This document shows, piece after piece, positions 29,601-39,600 of a DNA stretch of 64,000 nucleotides. The position numbers and the translations under genes were made by a program. The stretch is from Mitsuaria sp. GD03876 (lineage in GTDB: Bacteria > Pseudomonadota > Gammaproteobacteria > Burkholderiales > Burkholderiaceae_C). Numbering within the stretch: position 1 is the first letter of the stretch; every line of letters begins with the position of its first letter. The notes below the pieces were generated by a model. It ran no database searches, was not told the origin of the DNA, and saw only the letters and a list, made by a program, of their open reading frames with translations. Location of the stretch: contig NZ_JAOCCU010000007.1 in assembly GCF_029840635.1 (NCBI RefSeq), forward strand, positions 62,001-126,000, written 5' to 3'.

Positions 29601-30138
29601 TGCCGGTGACGAGGTTGACCAGGTGCAGCTGGGTGCCGGGTTCGCCGCGCTCGGTGGCGCCGGAGTACAGCACCTCGTTGTCGGCGGTGATGCCCCAGAC
29701 GCGCACCCCGGCGGTGTCCCAGGTCAGGCGGCGCGGCACGCCGCCGGCCGCGGGCATGACGAAGACGTCGCCGGTGGTTTCCTGCTGGCCGACGAAAGCG
29801 ATCCAGCGGCCGTCGGGCGACACGGCGGGGAAGGTCTCGGCGCCGCCGTGGGTGGTCAGGCGCTGGGCGGTGCCGCCGGCGGCGGCGACCTGCCAGAGGT
29901 CGCCCTCGGCGACGAACACGACGCGGTCGCCGCGCACGGCGGGCATGCGGTAGAAGTTCTGCGTCGGGTCGACGACGCGGGGCATCGGGGCGGTGTCGTT
30001 CCCGGCGGCGGGCGCCTTGCCCGCGCTGGCGGCGGCGGTCGCGGTCGCGGTGGCGGAGCCGGTGGTTTCGGCGGCGATGGCCAGGGTGGCCAGCGAGCAG
30101 GCCGTGGCGATGGCCAGGCGGCGGACGGTGATGCGCAT
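26659..30138 (-). CDS. tricorn-like S41 peptidase with beta-propeller, periplasmic
   Basis: 1159 aa. The ATG at 30138 has an AAGGAAG Shine-Dalgarno sequence and starts a signal peptide (MRITVRRLAIATACSLATLA, cleavage near AIAA-ET). Then about 450 residues of WD40/PD40 beta-propeller (repeated SPDG motifs: AVSPDGRWIAFVG, ALSPDGKTLYFT, SLSPNGEQVVLTA, APSPDGRWIAH, TWSPDGKALAF, AFSPDGQWLYF). A Lys/Glu/Ala-rich insert (about 585-635) interrupts the second propeller region. Then come a PDZ-like core and an S41 serine protease domain (about 930-1130: IIDVRHNNGGNIDSW; NEETYSDGETFSEGF with the predicted nucleophile Ser; IGTTTSGAG). Archaeal tricorn is cytosolic; this one is exported and probably degrades peptides in the periplasm. 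Confidence 0.92.
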   Translation of the reverse strand: MRITVRRLAIATACSLATLAIAAETTGSATATATAAASAGKAPAAGNDTAPMPRVVDPTQNFYRMPAVRGDRVVFVAEGDLWQVAAAGGTAQRLTTHGGAETFPAVSPDGRWIAFVGQQETTGDVFVMPAAGGVPRRLTWDTAGVRVWGITADNEVLYSGATERGEPGTQLHLVNLVTGKHRALPVGQASDGALSPDGKTLYFTRNGLRGDNARQYRGGALARLWVMDLAGTAEAKPLFAEGANDRRPMPYTDASGTARVAFLSDRDGTFNLWSVKADGSDPRQHTRHKGWDVRHASLDGTQAVYALGADLYRVSLDGTAAEQKLAITLGGDYDQQRKRWVGRPQDFLSGVSLSPNGEQVVLTARGRLATQGVGPLRRAELPVPAAAGDAGRCRDAAFSGDSREVFALCDYSGEVELWRFAANGAGQPKQVTEGATAMRRSLAPSPDGRWIAHTDKEGRLFLTDLKHPARATATREVDRDQLGDGAAALTWSPDGKALAFVRATDNPYREQLMLLTVADGKVHQLGSDRYAATAPAFSPDGQWLYFLSRRTFNVTGNPGPWGDRNMGPFFDKGWKIYALALQPGLRFPFAAPDELQGLKAKEEAEVREQEKDKPDNKESKQKVEEAKADAAKEAKPAAKGGKPEIQIPGLALRLYEVPAAAGNYGALAVDSKRLYVQEGNTLRQLPIGPQETKLETFADGVAGWDLSADGKKLLIRRTASGGAAPEILIVDAGPRLPGELDKSRVRWSDWQIAVDPRAEWRQMFNDAWRMQRDFFYDKDMHGVDWAAMRAKYAPLVDRVTERGELAEVMAQMVGELSLLHSQVAPGELRKGVEEPGYAGLGARLEPVANGWKIARVFAGDPELPSEAGPLAAPGLNIAVGTVITQVNGRPATAVPDLSELMRGQAGKQVLLQLREASGKERAVVVTPVDVRREGQLRVNDWRYGRARAVDTAGGGKIGYLHLRAMTRDDIGDFVREFYAQSEREGLIIDVRHNNGGNIDSWILQTLLRRAWAFWQPRSPYASKPYPNMQQVFRGKVVVLANEETYSDGETFSEGFKRLGLGPVIGTTTSGAGVWLSDQNRLMDNGLMRAAENGQITVDGQFLVEGKGVTPDITVDNLPRATANGQDAQLDAAIAWLKDAIAKDPIKTPKPGPYLRPIKQ

Positions 30139-30240
30139 TGCGTCTTCCTTGTGGGAGTCCGGTGGCGGAGCGTGAAGGGGGAACCCGGCCGGACGGCAGC
30201 CGGAAGTCATGCGGCGGCGATTCTGGCGCCGCGATCGGGG

Positions 30241-31140
30241 TCAGCGGTTCGTCACCCCCATGGCCACGTGCCCGGCGGGCACGTGGGGGACGGCGTTCTG
30301 GACGTGGCCGTGCTGGTCGTCGAAGAAGAAGTCGGGCTCGAACTCGCGCAGGAACTCGCCCTTGGGCAGGCCGCCGAGGAACATGGCCTCGTCCACCTCG
30401 ACCTCCCAGTCCATCAGCGTGCGGATGGCGCGTTCGTGGGCGGGGGCACTGCGGGCGGTGACCAGGGCGGTGCGCAGGCGCATCGGCGCGGCGGGCGCGG
30501 CCTGCAGGCGCTGCAGCGCGTGCAGCACGTCCTTGAAGGGGCCGGCGGGCAGCGGGGTGAGCTTGCGTTCGCGCTCATGGGCCTGGAAGGCGTCGAGGCC
30601 GTCGCGCTGGTAGATCTGCTCGGCCTCGTCGGAGAACAGCACGGCGTCGCCGTCGAAGGCGATGCGCAGCTCGTCGGGGTAGGCGGCGGAGGCGCGGGCC
30701 GACTGCGGGAACACGCGGGCCGCGGCGACGCCGGCGGCGAGCGCGGAGCGCACGTCCTCCTCGTTGGCGGAGAGGAACAGCTGGGCCTTGAGCGGGCGCA
30801 GGTAGCGCCAGGGGCTCTGGCCGCGGGTGAAGACGCCGCGCTCGATGCCCAGGCCGTAATGCTGGGCGGAGCGGAACACGCGCATGCCGGAGATCGGGTC
30901 GTTGCGCGAGAGCACGACGACCTCGACGCGGGGCGTGTCGCCGGCGGTGTTGAAGGCCAGGAGTTTCCGGACCAGCGAGAAGGCGGTGCCGGGCTTGGCG
31001 GGTTCGTCCAGGCGCTGCTGCTGCAGGCGCATGTAGGCGCGGTCGTCGCTGTTCTCGAAGAGCTGGTTCTCTTCCTCGAAGTCGAACAGCGCGCGGGAGG
31101 AAAGGGCCACCACGAGGCGGCCGTCGAGGGAAGCGGGCAT
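30241..31140 (-). CDS. 5'-nucleotidase, cytosolic NT5C1-like family
   Basis: 299 aa cytoplasmic protein resembling the 5'-nucleotidase family that includes animal cN-I. Seen: VALSSRALFDFEEENQLF near the N-terminus, VEVVVLSRNDPISGMRVF, FLSANEEDV, RIAFDGDAVLFSDEAEQIY (a haloacid-dehalogenase-like DxD) and the C-terminal FLGGLPKGEFLREFEPDFFFDDQ with acidic metal ligands. All four blocks characteristic of the family are present. Substrate (AMP or IMP) not determinable. It lies 102 nt upstream of the tricorn-like gene on the same strand. Confidence 0.85.
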   Translation of the reverse strand: MPASLDGRLVVALSSRALFDFEEENQLFENSDDRAYMRLQQQRLDEPAKPGTAFSLVRKLLAFNTAGDTPRVEVVVLSRNDPISGMRVFRSAQHYGLGIERGVFTRGQSPWRYLRPLKAQLFLSANEEDVRSALAAGVAAARVFPQSARASAAYPDELRIAFDGDAVLFSDEAEQIYQRDGLDAFQAHERERKLTPLPAGPFKDVLHALQRLQAAPAAPMRLRTALVTARSAPAHERAIRTLMDWEVEVDEAMFLGGLPKGEFLREFEPDFFFDDQHGHVQNAVPHVPAGHVAMGVTNR

Positions 31141-31438
31141 GGGTCGGGATGATAGGCGCGGGGCTGGCGCCGGGGCCGGAGGGCGGGGCGGGTGGCGTGG
31201 GGATCGAGGGATTCTCCCGATCGGGACGGGCCGGGGGCGCGGCGTAGCATCGCGCCGCCGGGGCCTTCGGGCGCGCCCATGGTGCGCGGCGGCCGGCGAG
31301 AGAAGACAACAAGCAGAGCGTTCCAGCAGGGGAGGGACCACCCGGATCCACGCCGATCCGGACGCCGCGCGCGTCCGGGGCGCGCGCGTGCGTCCGTGGG
31401 CGGCTTCGCCAGGAGCGGGCGCTCGGGAGCCGTCCGCT
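31141..31438. other. 298-nt spacer upstream of the SpvB-like gene
   Basis: GC-rich divergent spacer. No ATG gene with a plausible product, terminator or clear promoter was recognised. It must hold promoters for the 5'-nucleotidase and for the toxin module. Confidence 0.4.
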
Positions 31439-34400
31439 TTGAAGAACGAACATCACGTGGCGCGGGAAGTGCGCGCATCCGCCCTGGTTTCTCCTGGCAA
31501 GGAGCAGATCGGCCGCACGGTCGCCACGCTCGCGCGCTGGTCCGCCCGGGTCGGGCTGGCGTCACTGGCTGCTGCCACCCTCGCCGTGTGGGCGCAGACC
31601 GCGGTCACCATTCAGCCCCCCAACCTGTCCGGCGCCATCGCGGGAACGCTGGCCGGCCAGGCGGCGACCTCGGCGGGCGGCGCGGCCACGTACAGCATTC
31701 CGTTCACGCCGCCGCCGGGCACGGCAGGCATGGTGCCCAGCCTGTCGCTGTCCTATTCGAGCCACGTGGGCATGGCCTCCATGGGCATCGGCTGGCGGGT
31801 CAGCGGCTTGTCGCAGATCGGCCGTTGCCCGAAGACGATCGTTCAGGACGGCGTGCGGCGCGGCATCACGCTGACGCCCGAGGACCAGTTCTGCCTCGAT
31901 GGCCAGCGCTTGCTCATGGTGCCCGGCAGCGGCACCCATGGCGCCACGGCGGAGTACCGGACGCAACTCGACGCGCAGAACAAGGTGCAGTCCTTTGGCA
32001 GCGACCCGGCCAAGGGGCCCGACTACTTCGAGGTGCGCAGCAAGGCGGGCCTCATCCTGACCTATGGCCGGACCGCCGACGCCACGACCGAGGCGCAGGG
32101 GACCGGCAAGCCGGTGCTGAGCTGGTCGTTGTCGCGCGCGATGGATCGGCGGGGCAACTACTACGACGTCCGTTACAGCGAGGTCAACACCGCGACGCAA
32201 GGCGAGAGCTATCCGGAGCGCGTGCTCTACACCGGGCACGTCGACCAGGGCGGCGGCGGGGGCAACATCGCGCCCTACAACGCGATCCGCTTCATCTACG
32301 AGGATCGGCCCGATCTGCAACTCGCCTTCGTGGCGGGCAGCCGGCTGACCAATTCCAAGCGGCTGACGGCGTTGCGGGCCTACGTGGGCACCGATGCCGA
32401 CGGCAACGGCGGCACCCTGGCGCGCGAGATCCGCATCGCCTACACGACCAATGCGACGAGTGGGCGCAGCCTTGTCGACAGGATCACCGACTGCGATGGC
32501 GCCGGGTCGTGCCTTCCGCCGACGACGTTCACCTGGACGGTGTCGGGCGTCAGCGCGGGCGCCGCGGACGGCAGCGGGGACTGGGGCGGGCCCCCGGTCT
32601 GGATCACGACTCTGGCCAGGGACGGCGAGAAGCCGCAGCAGGTGAAGAACCAGGTCGCCATGGGTGATTTCAACGGGGACGGCAAGGCCGACCTGTTCCG
32701 GGGCGACGGCACCTACTGGCAGGTCTGCCTGTCCACGGGAACCGGCTTCAACTGCAGCAATTGGGGATCGTCGACGGCGTTGACCCGCGAGGTCGTCTTC
32801 GGCGACTTCAATGGCGACGGCAAGCTGGATGTCGCAACGTATCCGAAGGTCGACGCGCCTGGCAATTGGACGGTGTGCCTGTCCACCGGCACTGGATTCA
32901 ATTGCAGCGCCTGGGCCGGCTACGGCGCCAGCAACTATTACGGGGACGGCGTCGTCGGCGGCGCATTGGTGGGGGACTTCAACGGCGACGGCCGTGACGA
33001 CATCGCCATCGCCGGCGCGAACGGCGACAACGAGCGGATGTGCTGGTCCACAGGGGCAGGGTTCCAGGGCGGCACCTGCCAGACCTATCCCGGCTCCTAC
33101 CTGTTCATGTACTACTGGAAGCTGTCGTCCGAAGAGTCGTTCAAGGCGATGCAGACCGGGCAGATGGCCGGCGACATCGACGGCGACGGCAAGACGGACA
33201 TCATTTATTACGCCGGCATCCAGAAGGACAAGATGGTGTTCCCCAAAGGGGGATGGGGCGGCATCCGGCCGACCGACACCGGCTTCGTCAGCTTCTCCGC
33301 CAGTTCCACCGGGCAGGTGATGCTGGATGGCGTTCTGAGCCCGGGCGACACCCGCTTCACGGACGTGACCGGGGATCCTTATGGGAGCTTGAGCGATGTC
33401 GTGAACGGGTACATCGCCGATGACACCCATTCGGCGCGCATGGAAATCTGCCGGAGCGATGGCACGAAGCTCCTCAGCTGCCTGCCGTTGACCGGTGCCG
33501 GCACCGCGACCGGTCCCGTTGCCATGGTTCGAGACCTCGATGGTGACGGCCAGCCCGACGTGGTCGCTGGCGGCCAGATCTGCCAACTCAAGCTTGTCGC
33601 TTATGGCGCCAACAACGCGGACCAGTACGCGTTGAGTTGTGCGCAGCGTCCACCGGGTAGTGGCAGTGGCGGGAACCCGACGGGTCAGGTGCTCCAGAGC
33701 TATGTCGGCGATTTCGACGGCGATGGCCGCATGGACGCCGCGGCCTACTACATGACGTCCAGCACGTCCGGCTATTGGCGGGTGAGTCTGTCCAGCAATG
33801 TCGGCTTCGCGGACCTGCTCGACACGGTGAGCAACGGGCTCGGCCAATCGGCGCGTTTCGTCTACAAGCGACAGAGCGACCCCACGGTCTACACGGCGGG
33901 CAGTGCCGTCTCGTATCCGAAACGCAATGTCGTCGGCGCGGGCACGCCGCTGGTGTCGTCGCTCCAGGTCGGCAACGGTGTTGGCGGGTGGCTGACGAGC
34001 GACTACCAGTACGAGGCCGCGCGCACCGATCTCAGCGGCCGAGGCGGGCTGGGTTTCGAGAAGCGCCGCGTCATCGACCGCACCAAGGGCATCACGACCC
34101 AGATCACCGTCAGCCAGGACTTCCCGACGATCGGCATGCCGCTGGAGACGCGCTCGACGCAGACCAACGGCACGGTGCTGAGCCTGGCCTCGATGAGCTA
34201 TGGCAGTGTCGCGATGGCGGCGGGCTCGGTGTGCCCGTATCCGACGTCGGCGACATTGCAGACGCGCGACTTGAACGGGGCGGCGATCTCGACCACGTCG
34301 TCGAGCGTGGCCTCCGGCGGAATCGATGCCTACTGCAACGTGACCGATGTGACCGAGACGGTGAGCACCTCGGACGGCGCTTCCTTCGCCACGCGCACGC

Positions 34401-36610
34401 AGACGAGCTATCTCAACGACACGACCGCGTGGCTGATCGGCCTGCCGGCCAACACGTCGGTGACCAAGACGGCGGTGCAGCCGTATGCGGCGGCCAGCAT
34501 GCTGTCGTTGGTCTCATGTGCCTCGTCCGCGCCGACCAACGCGGCAGCCACCTTCACTTGCACGCTCGCGAACAGCGGGCCCGATGCCGGCAGCGGCCTC
34601 AGCTACGCAAGCGGCACTGGCACGACCGCGAGCGGCCCGGCGAGTTGCGCGGGCAATTCCGCCAACTGCGGCGCCGTCATGGTGACGACGTCTGCGTCGC
34701 CCGGCACCTACAACGGCGCGCTGACGGTGACGCCCGCCAACGGGGGTGGCGGCGCGTCGGCGGGCTATGCGCTGACGGTGACCACGCCGCCTGTGCTGGC
34801 GCTGTCCAGCTGCAGCAGCTCCGCGCCGACCATCCAGGCCGCGACGATGAGCTGCCGGCTTTCCAACGGCGGGCAGACCGCGGCGAATGGCATCACCTAC
34901 ACGGCCGGCAACGGCGTGACGGTGAGCGGCCCTTCGTCGTGCGCGGCGGGCTCGGGCGACTGCGGGACCGTGACGGCAACGACCTCGGGCGTCCCCGGTG
35001 TCTATGGCGGCACGGTGACCGCGACGCCAGGGTCAGGGGGCAATGCCGCGTCGGCGAGTTACTCGCTGACCGTCTACACCTCGTCGGCGCTAACGCTGAC
35101 CGGATGCAGCAGTTCGTCGCCCTCGGCCTCGGCGGCGACGATGAGTTGCACGCTGGGCAACACGGGACAGACGGCCGCGAGCGGCATCGTCTATGCCACT
35201 GGGGCGGGCGCCTCGGCCAACGGCCCCGCGACCTGCGCGGCGAACACGGCCAACTGCGGCACGGTCACCGTGACGACCTCCGGGTCACCCGGTGGCTACA
35301 ACGGCACGCTGACGGCCACGCCGAGCACCGGCAGCGGCGCGTCGGCGGGTTATGCGCTGACGGTCTACACGCCGCCCGCGCTGACGCTGGCGGGCTGCGC
35401 GAGCTCGTCGCCGACGACCGCGGCCGCGACGATGAGCTGCACGCTCGGCAACAGCGGCCAGACGGCGGCGAGCGGCATTGGCTACGGTACGGGCGCAGGT
35501 GCATCGGCGGGCGGCCCCGCAAGTTGCGCAGCCAATACCGGCAACTGCGGCGCGGTCACGCTCACGACCTCGGGCAGCGCCGGCAACTACGGCGGCACGC
35601 TCACGGCGACACCGGGCAACGGTGGCAGTGGCGCATCGGCGGGGTACTCGCTGGCTGTCTACACGCCACCGGCGCTGGGACTAACAAATTGCGTCGCCTC
35701 CGCGCCATCGAACGCGGTCGCCCATTTCACCTGCACGCTGATCAACAGCGGTCAAACGACGGCCACCGGCGTCAGCTATGGCGCGGGCGCCGGTGTGGGC
35801 GCCGGTGGCCCCACGACGTGCTCGGCGGGGTCGTCGAACTGCGGCGTCGTGACGGTGACCACCATCGCAAGTCCCGGCACCTACACGGGGACGCTGGTTG
35901 CTTCGCCGTCCAACGGCGGCAGCGGCGCGTCTGCGGGGTACTCGCTGGTGGTGTTCACGCCGCCAGCGCTGCGCTTCGCCGGCTGCTCGCCGACATCGCC
36001 GTCGACCGCGGTGCAGACGCTGACTTGCAACTTGGCCAACGACGGCCAGACAGGCACGTCGGTCGCCTACGCCACGGGCAACGGCACTTCGATCGGCGGC
36101 CCCTCGTTCTGCGCCGGCAACAGCGGCAACTGCGGCGCGGTGGTGGTGACCACGTCTTCCACGCCGGGCCTGTACAGCGGCGCCATGTCGGTGACTCCGC
36201 TCAACAGCGGCACCGGCGTTGGCACCGGCTACTACCTGCGCGTGTACTCGAACGGCACCACGCTCACCGCCTCGCCGATGACGATGGACTGGGGCACGTT
36301 GACGGGCGGCTCGCCGACCAAGTCGATGACGATCACGAACTCCGGCCTCGCCCCGACGACGCTCAGCTGGACACTCGCCTACACCGGCGGCTCGATCGGC
36401 ATGGGCAACTACTCGGTGGTCGCGGCGCAGTCGAGCTGCACCTCGGGCCAGGCGCTGGACATCGACCAGAGCTGCACGGTGACCTGGGCGATGAACACGC
36501 AGTGCACGACCCACGGCGTGCGCGCGGCGCAGATGAAGATCAATGGCGGCACGTCGCAAGTCGTCGTGTCGATGTCGGCCAACGTGCAGCGCACGACGCT
36601 GTGCCAGTAA
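31439..36610 (+). CDS. exported SpvB/TcaC-like protein with FG-GAP repeats and C-terminal Ig-like repeats
   Basis: About 1723 aa from a TTG at 31439 (GGAG nine nt upstream); GTG codons at 31457 and 31469 are alternatives, and no in-frame ATG precedes the mature part. A signal peptide follows (LASLAAATLAVWA-Q). The SpvB N-terminal domain (about 65-400) opens with YSIPFTPPPGTAGMVPSLSL and SMGIGWRVSGLSQIGRC. Then FG-GAP/VCBS repeats with six calcium-type loops (GDFNGDGKAD, GDFNGDGKLD, GDFNGDGRDD, GDIDGDGKTD, RDLDGDGQPD, GDFDGDGRMD, about 409-770) and a TcdB-middle-like stretch. From residue 1021 six tandem Cys-containing Ig-like repeats follow, then a last beta-sandwich. In Tc toxins the B subunit forms the cocoon with the RHS-containing C subunit; here the partner RHS gene starts 10 nt downstream. 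Export by Sec is inferred. Confidence 0.85.
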   Translation: MKNEHHVAREVRASALVSPGKEQIGRTVATLARWSARVGLASLAAATLAVWAQTAVTIQPPNLSGAIAGTLAGQAATSAGGAATYSIPFTPPPGTAGMVPSLSLSYSSHVGMASMGIGWRVSGLSQIGRCPKTIVQDGVRRGITLTPEDQFCLDGQRLLMVPGSGTHGATAEYRTQLDAQNKVQSFGSDPAKGPDYFEVRSKAGLILTYGRTADATTEAQGTGKPVLSWSLSRAMDRRGNYYDVRYSEVNTATQGESYPERVLYTGHVDQGGGGGNIAPYNAIRFIYEDRPDLQLAFVAGSRLTNSKRLTALRAYVGTDADGNGGTLAREIRIAYTTNATSGRSLVDRITDCDGAGSCLPPTTFTWTVSGVSAGAADGSGDWGGPPVWITTLARDGEKPQQVKNQVAMGDFNGDGKADLFRGDGTYWQVCLSTGTGFNCSNWGSSTALTREVVFGDFNGDGKLDVATYPKVDAPGNWTVCLSTGTGFNCSAWAGYGASNYYGDGVVGGALVGDFNGDGRDDIAIAGANGDNERMCWSTGAGFQGGTCQTYPGSYLFMYYWKLSSEESFKAMQTGQMAGDIDGDGKTDIIYYAGIQKDKMVFPKGGWGGIRPTDTGFVSFSASSTGQVMLDGVLSPGDTRFTDVTGDPYGSLSDVVNGYIADDTHSARMEICRSDGTKLLSCLPLTGAGTATGPVAMVRDLDGDGQPDVVAGGQICQLKLVAYGANNADQYALSCAQRPPGSGSGGNPTGQVLQSYVGDFDGDGRMDAAAYYMTSSTSGYWRVSLSSNVGFADLLDTVSNGLGQSARFVYKRQSDPTVYTAGSAVSYPKRNVVGAGTPLVSSLQVGNGVGGWLTSDYQYEAARTDLSGRGGLGFEKRRVIDRTKGITTQITVSQDFPTIGMPLETRSTQTNGTVLSLASMSYGSVAMAAGSVCPYPTSATLQTRDLNGAAISTTSSSVASGGIDAYCNVTDVTETVSTSDGASFATRTQTSYLNDTTAWLIGLPANTSVTKTAVQPYAAASMLSLVSCASSAPTNAAATFTCTLANSGPDAGSGLSYASGTGTTASGPASCAGNSANCGAVMVTTSASPGTYNGALTVTPANGGGGASAGYALTVTTPPVLALSSCSSSAPTIQAATMSCRLSNGGQTAANGITYTAGNGVTVSGPSSCAAGSGDCGTVTATTSGVPGVYGGTVTATPGSGGNAASASYSLTVYTSSALTLTGCSSSSPSASAATMSCTLGNTGQTAASGIVYATGAGASANGPATCAANTANCGTVTVTTSGSPGGYNGTLTATPSTGSGASAGYALTVYTPPALTLAGCASSSPTTAAATMSCTLGNSGQTAASGIGYGTGAGASAGGPASCAANTGNCGAVTLTTSGSAGNYGGTLTATPGNGGSGASAGYSLAVYTPPALGLTNCVASAPSNAVAHFTCTLINSGQTTATGVSYGAGAGVGAGGPTTCSAGSSNCGVVTVTTIASPGTYTGTLVASPSNGGSGASAGYSLVVFTPPALRFAGCSPTSPSTAVQTLTCNLANDGQTGTSVAYATGNGTSIGGPSFCAGNSGNCGAVVVTTSSTPGLYSGAMSVTPLNSGTGVGTGYYLRVYSNGTTLTASPMTMDWGTLTGGSPTKSMTITNSGLAPTTLSWTLAYTGGSIGMGNYSVVAAQSSCTSGQALDIDQSCTVTWAMNTQCTTHGVRAAQMKINGGTSQVVVSMSANVQRTTLCQ
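34499..36255 (+). repeat. six tandem ~97-aa Ig-like repeats in the SpvB-like gene
   Basis: Six tandem in-frame repeats of about 292 nt. Each unit runs from an LTLxxCxSSxP start, through TMSCTLxNxGQTA and GPASCAxxxxNCG, to GTLTATPxxGGSGASAGY. Conserved Cys positions suggest disulfides, consistent with export. Units 3 and 4 are most alike, so the array has probably expanded by duplication. Confidence 0.92.
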
Positions 36611-36620
36611 GGAGCCGACC

Positions 36621-39600
36621 ATGGAGATCGACAAGATGAAGCATCCGATGGCGGTCCTGGGAGGGATGCGTCCGCTGGCGGCGGCGCTGGCGCTGGCCGG
36701 CTTGAGCGCGCTGGGTGGGGCGGGCACCGCGATGGCGCAGAGCACGACGGTCACGCGTTCGGTCAGCTACGAGTACGACGCCTATGGGCAACTGATCCGC
36801 GAGACCTTGCAACCGAACGACCCGGCATTGCGGCAGGTCACCGAGTTCACGCGCGATCCGGTGTCTGGCGTGGACTTCGGCCTGGTGAGCGCGAAGACGG
36901 TGAAGTGGCTGGACCCGGTGACGGGGACGGCGCAGAGCCTCGTAGTGGAGCGAACCGGCTTCGACGCCAAGGGGCGTTTCCCGGTGTCGCAGACCAATGC
37001 GAAGTCGCACACCGTGACCAGCAGCTACGACGCCGCGACCGGCGCCATGCTGAGCATGGTCGATCCCAACCAGCTCACGGCGAGCTGGCAATACGACGGG
37101 TGGGGTCGAAAGACCAGCGAGTCTCGCGCCGACGGCACGTCCACGACCTGGACTTACCGGCAATGCGTCAGCGGCTGCGGATGGGCGGCGATGGTCGCCA
37201 TTTCCCAGCAGTGGGTGGGCTTCGGGACCACGTCGCAGAACCAGACGGCAGTCCCCAAGGAAGACTTCATCGACCGGCTGGGCCGGGTGGTGAAGAGCCG
37301 CACCTGGGGCTTCGACGGCACGGCGGTCATCGCCGAGACGGCCTTCTCCGCCCAGGGCTACACGGCCTCGGTCGCGCGGCCCCGCTTCGAAGGAACGTTG
37401 CCGGTATGGACGTACTACGAGCGAGACGATCTCGGACGCGTGAGCAAGATCCGATCGCCGGCCGCGGATGGCAGCGGGTACGCGGAGACGACCTACGCCT
37501 ACGACGGTCGGCTGCTCTCGATGGTCAACGCCAAGGGGCAACAGCGCGTCGAGGAGCGCAACGGGCTGGGCCTGCTCAAGGCGGTCACCGACGCGTTGAA
37601 CAGCACGACGACCTACCTCTACGACGGATTCGGCAACCCGACGCGCACGCGCGATCCGCTCGGGAATCAGATTTCCGTCGGATATGACGCGCTGGGGCGC
37701 AAGACCTCGCTGAACGATCCGGACCTCGGCGCCATGTCGTACTCGGTCGACCCCTTGGGCCAGATCTGGAAGCAACGCGACGCCAAGGGGCAGGAAACGA
37801 CGTTCACGTTCGACGAGCTCGGACGCATGGTGCGGCGGCTGGAAGCGGACCTGGACTCGCGTTGGGAATACGACACGGCGGCCAAGGGCGTGGGCAAGCT
37901 CGCCGAGAGCTACACCTGGGTCAACGGCGCGAAGGACGTCCGTCGCGTCGTGACCTACGACGCAATCAGCCGGCCCAGCACGATGACCGCGAGTCTCGAT
38001 TGGGACTACATCACGCAGGTCACCTACGACGGCTTCGGGCGTCCCAGCGTGCAAAGCCATACACGACGGGCGCGAGGCGCCACGTCCGGCGGTGTGACGA
38101 CGGCCATCGTCGGCACGTTCAACGCGCAGGGGTATGCCGACAAGACCTATCGCCGCAGCGATGGCACCGACACGTTGGTGTGGCAAGGGCTGGCCATCGA
38201 TGCGGAGGGGCGAGACACGCGGCAGCAGTTCGGATCCGGCGCGTTGGTGGTGCATGGCTACAACGCGAACACGGGCCGGCTCGAGAGCGTCGTCAGCGGT
38301 GCGTCGACGACCTCCGGATCGGCGGACGGGACGCTGCAGAACGACGTCTACCAGTACGACGTGCTGGGCAACGTCGCCTACCGGGCTCAACTGAACGGCG
38401 TCGGCTCGCTGCTTCAGGAGTCCTTCGAGTACGACGAACTCAACCGGCTCAAGACGAGCTACATCGGCAGCGAGACGCGCAGCTTCACCTATGACGCACT
38501 CGGGAACATCACGAGCAAGGCGAACGTGGGCACGTATGCCTATCCCGCTTCGGGATACGGCGCGGTGCGTCCCCATGCGGTGACGAGCATCACCGGCAAC
38601 GTGGCCGGACTGGTGAACCCCGGGTTCAGCTATGACGCCAGCGGGAACCTGGTCAACGGCTTGAATCGGGCCTACACCTGGAGCGCCGCGGACCAGCCGC
38701 TCACGATCGACAAGCTCTCAGGCGGGCAGGCGGTGCAACGCACCGAGTTCGTCTACGGGCCCGAGCACGAGCGAGTCAAACAAGTCGTCCGCACGATGAG
38801 CGGAGGCCAGCCGCAGGCGATGGTCAACACGGTCGTCTACGCCGGCGCGGTCGAGAAGGAGATCGATGTCGAGAAGGGCGTGACCATCATCCGGACCAGT
38901 CTGGGCGGCGATGGCTACATCGAGGAACGCATCGCGGGGACCTCCATTGATCCGGAGACGGCGGGGGCACGCACTGCCCGGTTCTATCTCAAGGACCACC
39001 TGGGCTCGGTCATCGGTGTCGTCAACGAAGCGGGGCAACTGCTTCAGCGGATGAGCTACGACGCGTGGGGCCGTCGAAGGAATGTCGACGGCAGCGACGA
39101 CAGCTGGAGCGCGCTCGGGACGATCAAGAACGACCAGGACAACTCGGGCTACACGGGGCACGAGCAACTGGACCAGCTGGGGCTGGTGCACATGAATGCG
39201 CGCCTGTACGACCCGATCATCGGGCGGCACGTGAGCGCCGACCCGACGATCCCTCGGCCGGAGAACCTCCAGGCGTTCAACCGGTATAGCTACGTTCTGA
39301 ACAACGCGATGGTGTATGTCGACCCGACCGGGTTGACGCCGGACGATCCCCGGGAGACGTTGGCCAATCGCGAGGCTGAATCTCCAACTGAACAGAAGGC
39401 GGAGCAGGAGAAGTCCAGCGGCGGAGAAGTGAAGGTGTTGCCGACCGTCTACGTCTACGGCAAACGCAATACGGCGGGCTCAACGGCTGGCATAGACGCG
39501 TCATCGTCATCGAAAGGCGACGGCGGCGTTGCGCTCACCCACAACTTCGACTTCGTCCGAGGAGGGAATGCAGGACCGGGAACGGGCAACAGGGCCATGT

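Noticed and set aside
37000-39300. Alternative-frame open stretches in the RHS gene
   Set aside because: Arg-rich shadows of the RHS frame, which has clear YD repeats and the RHS core.
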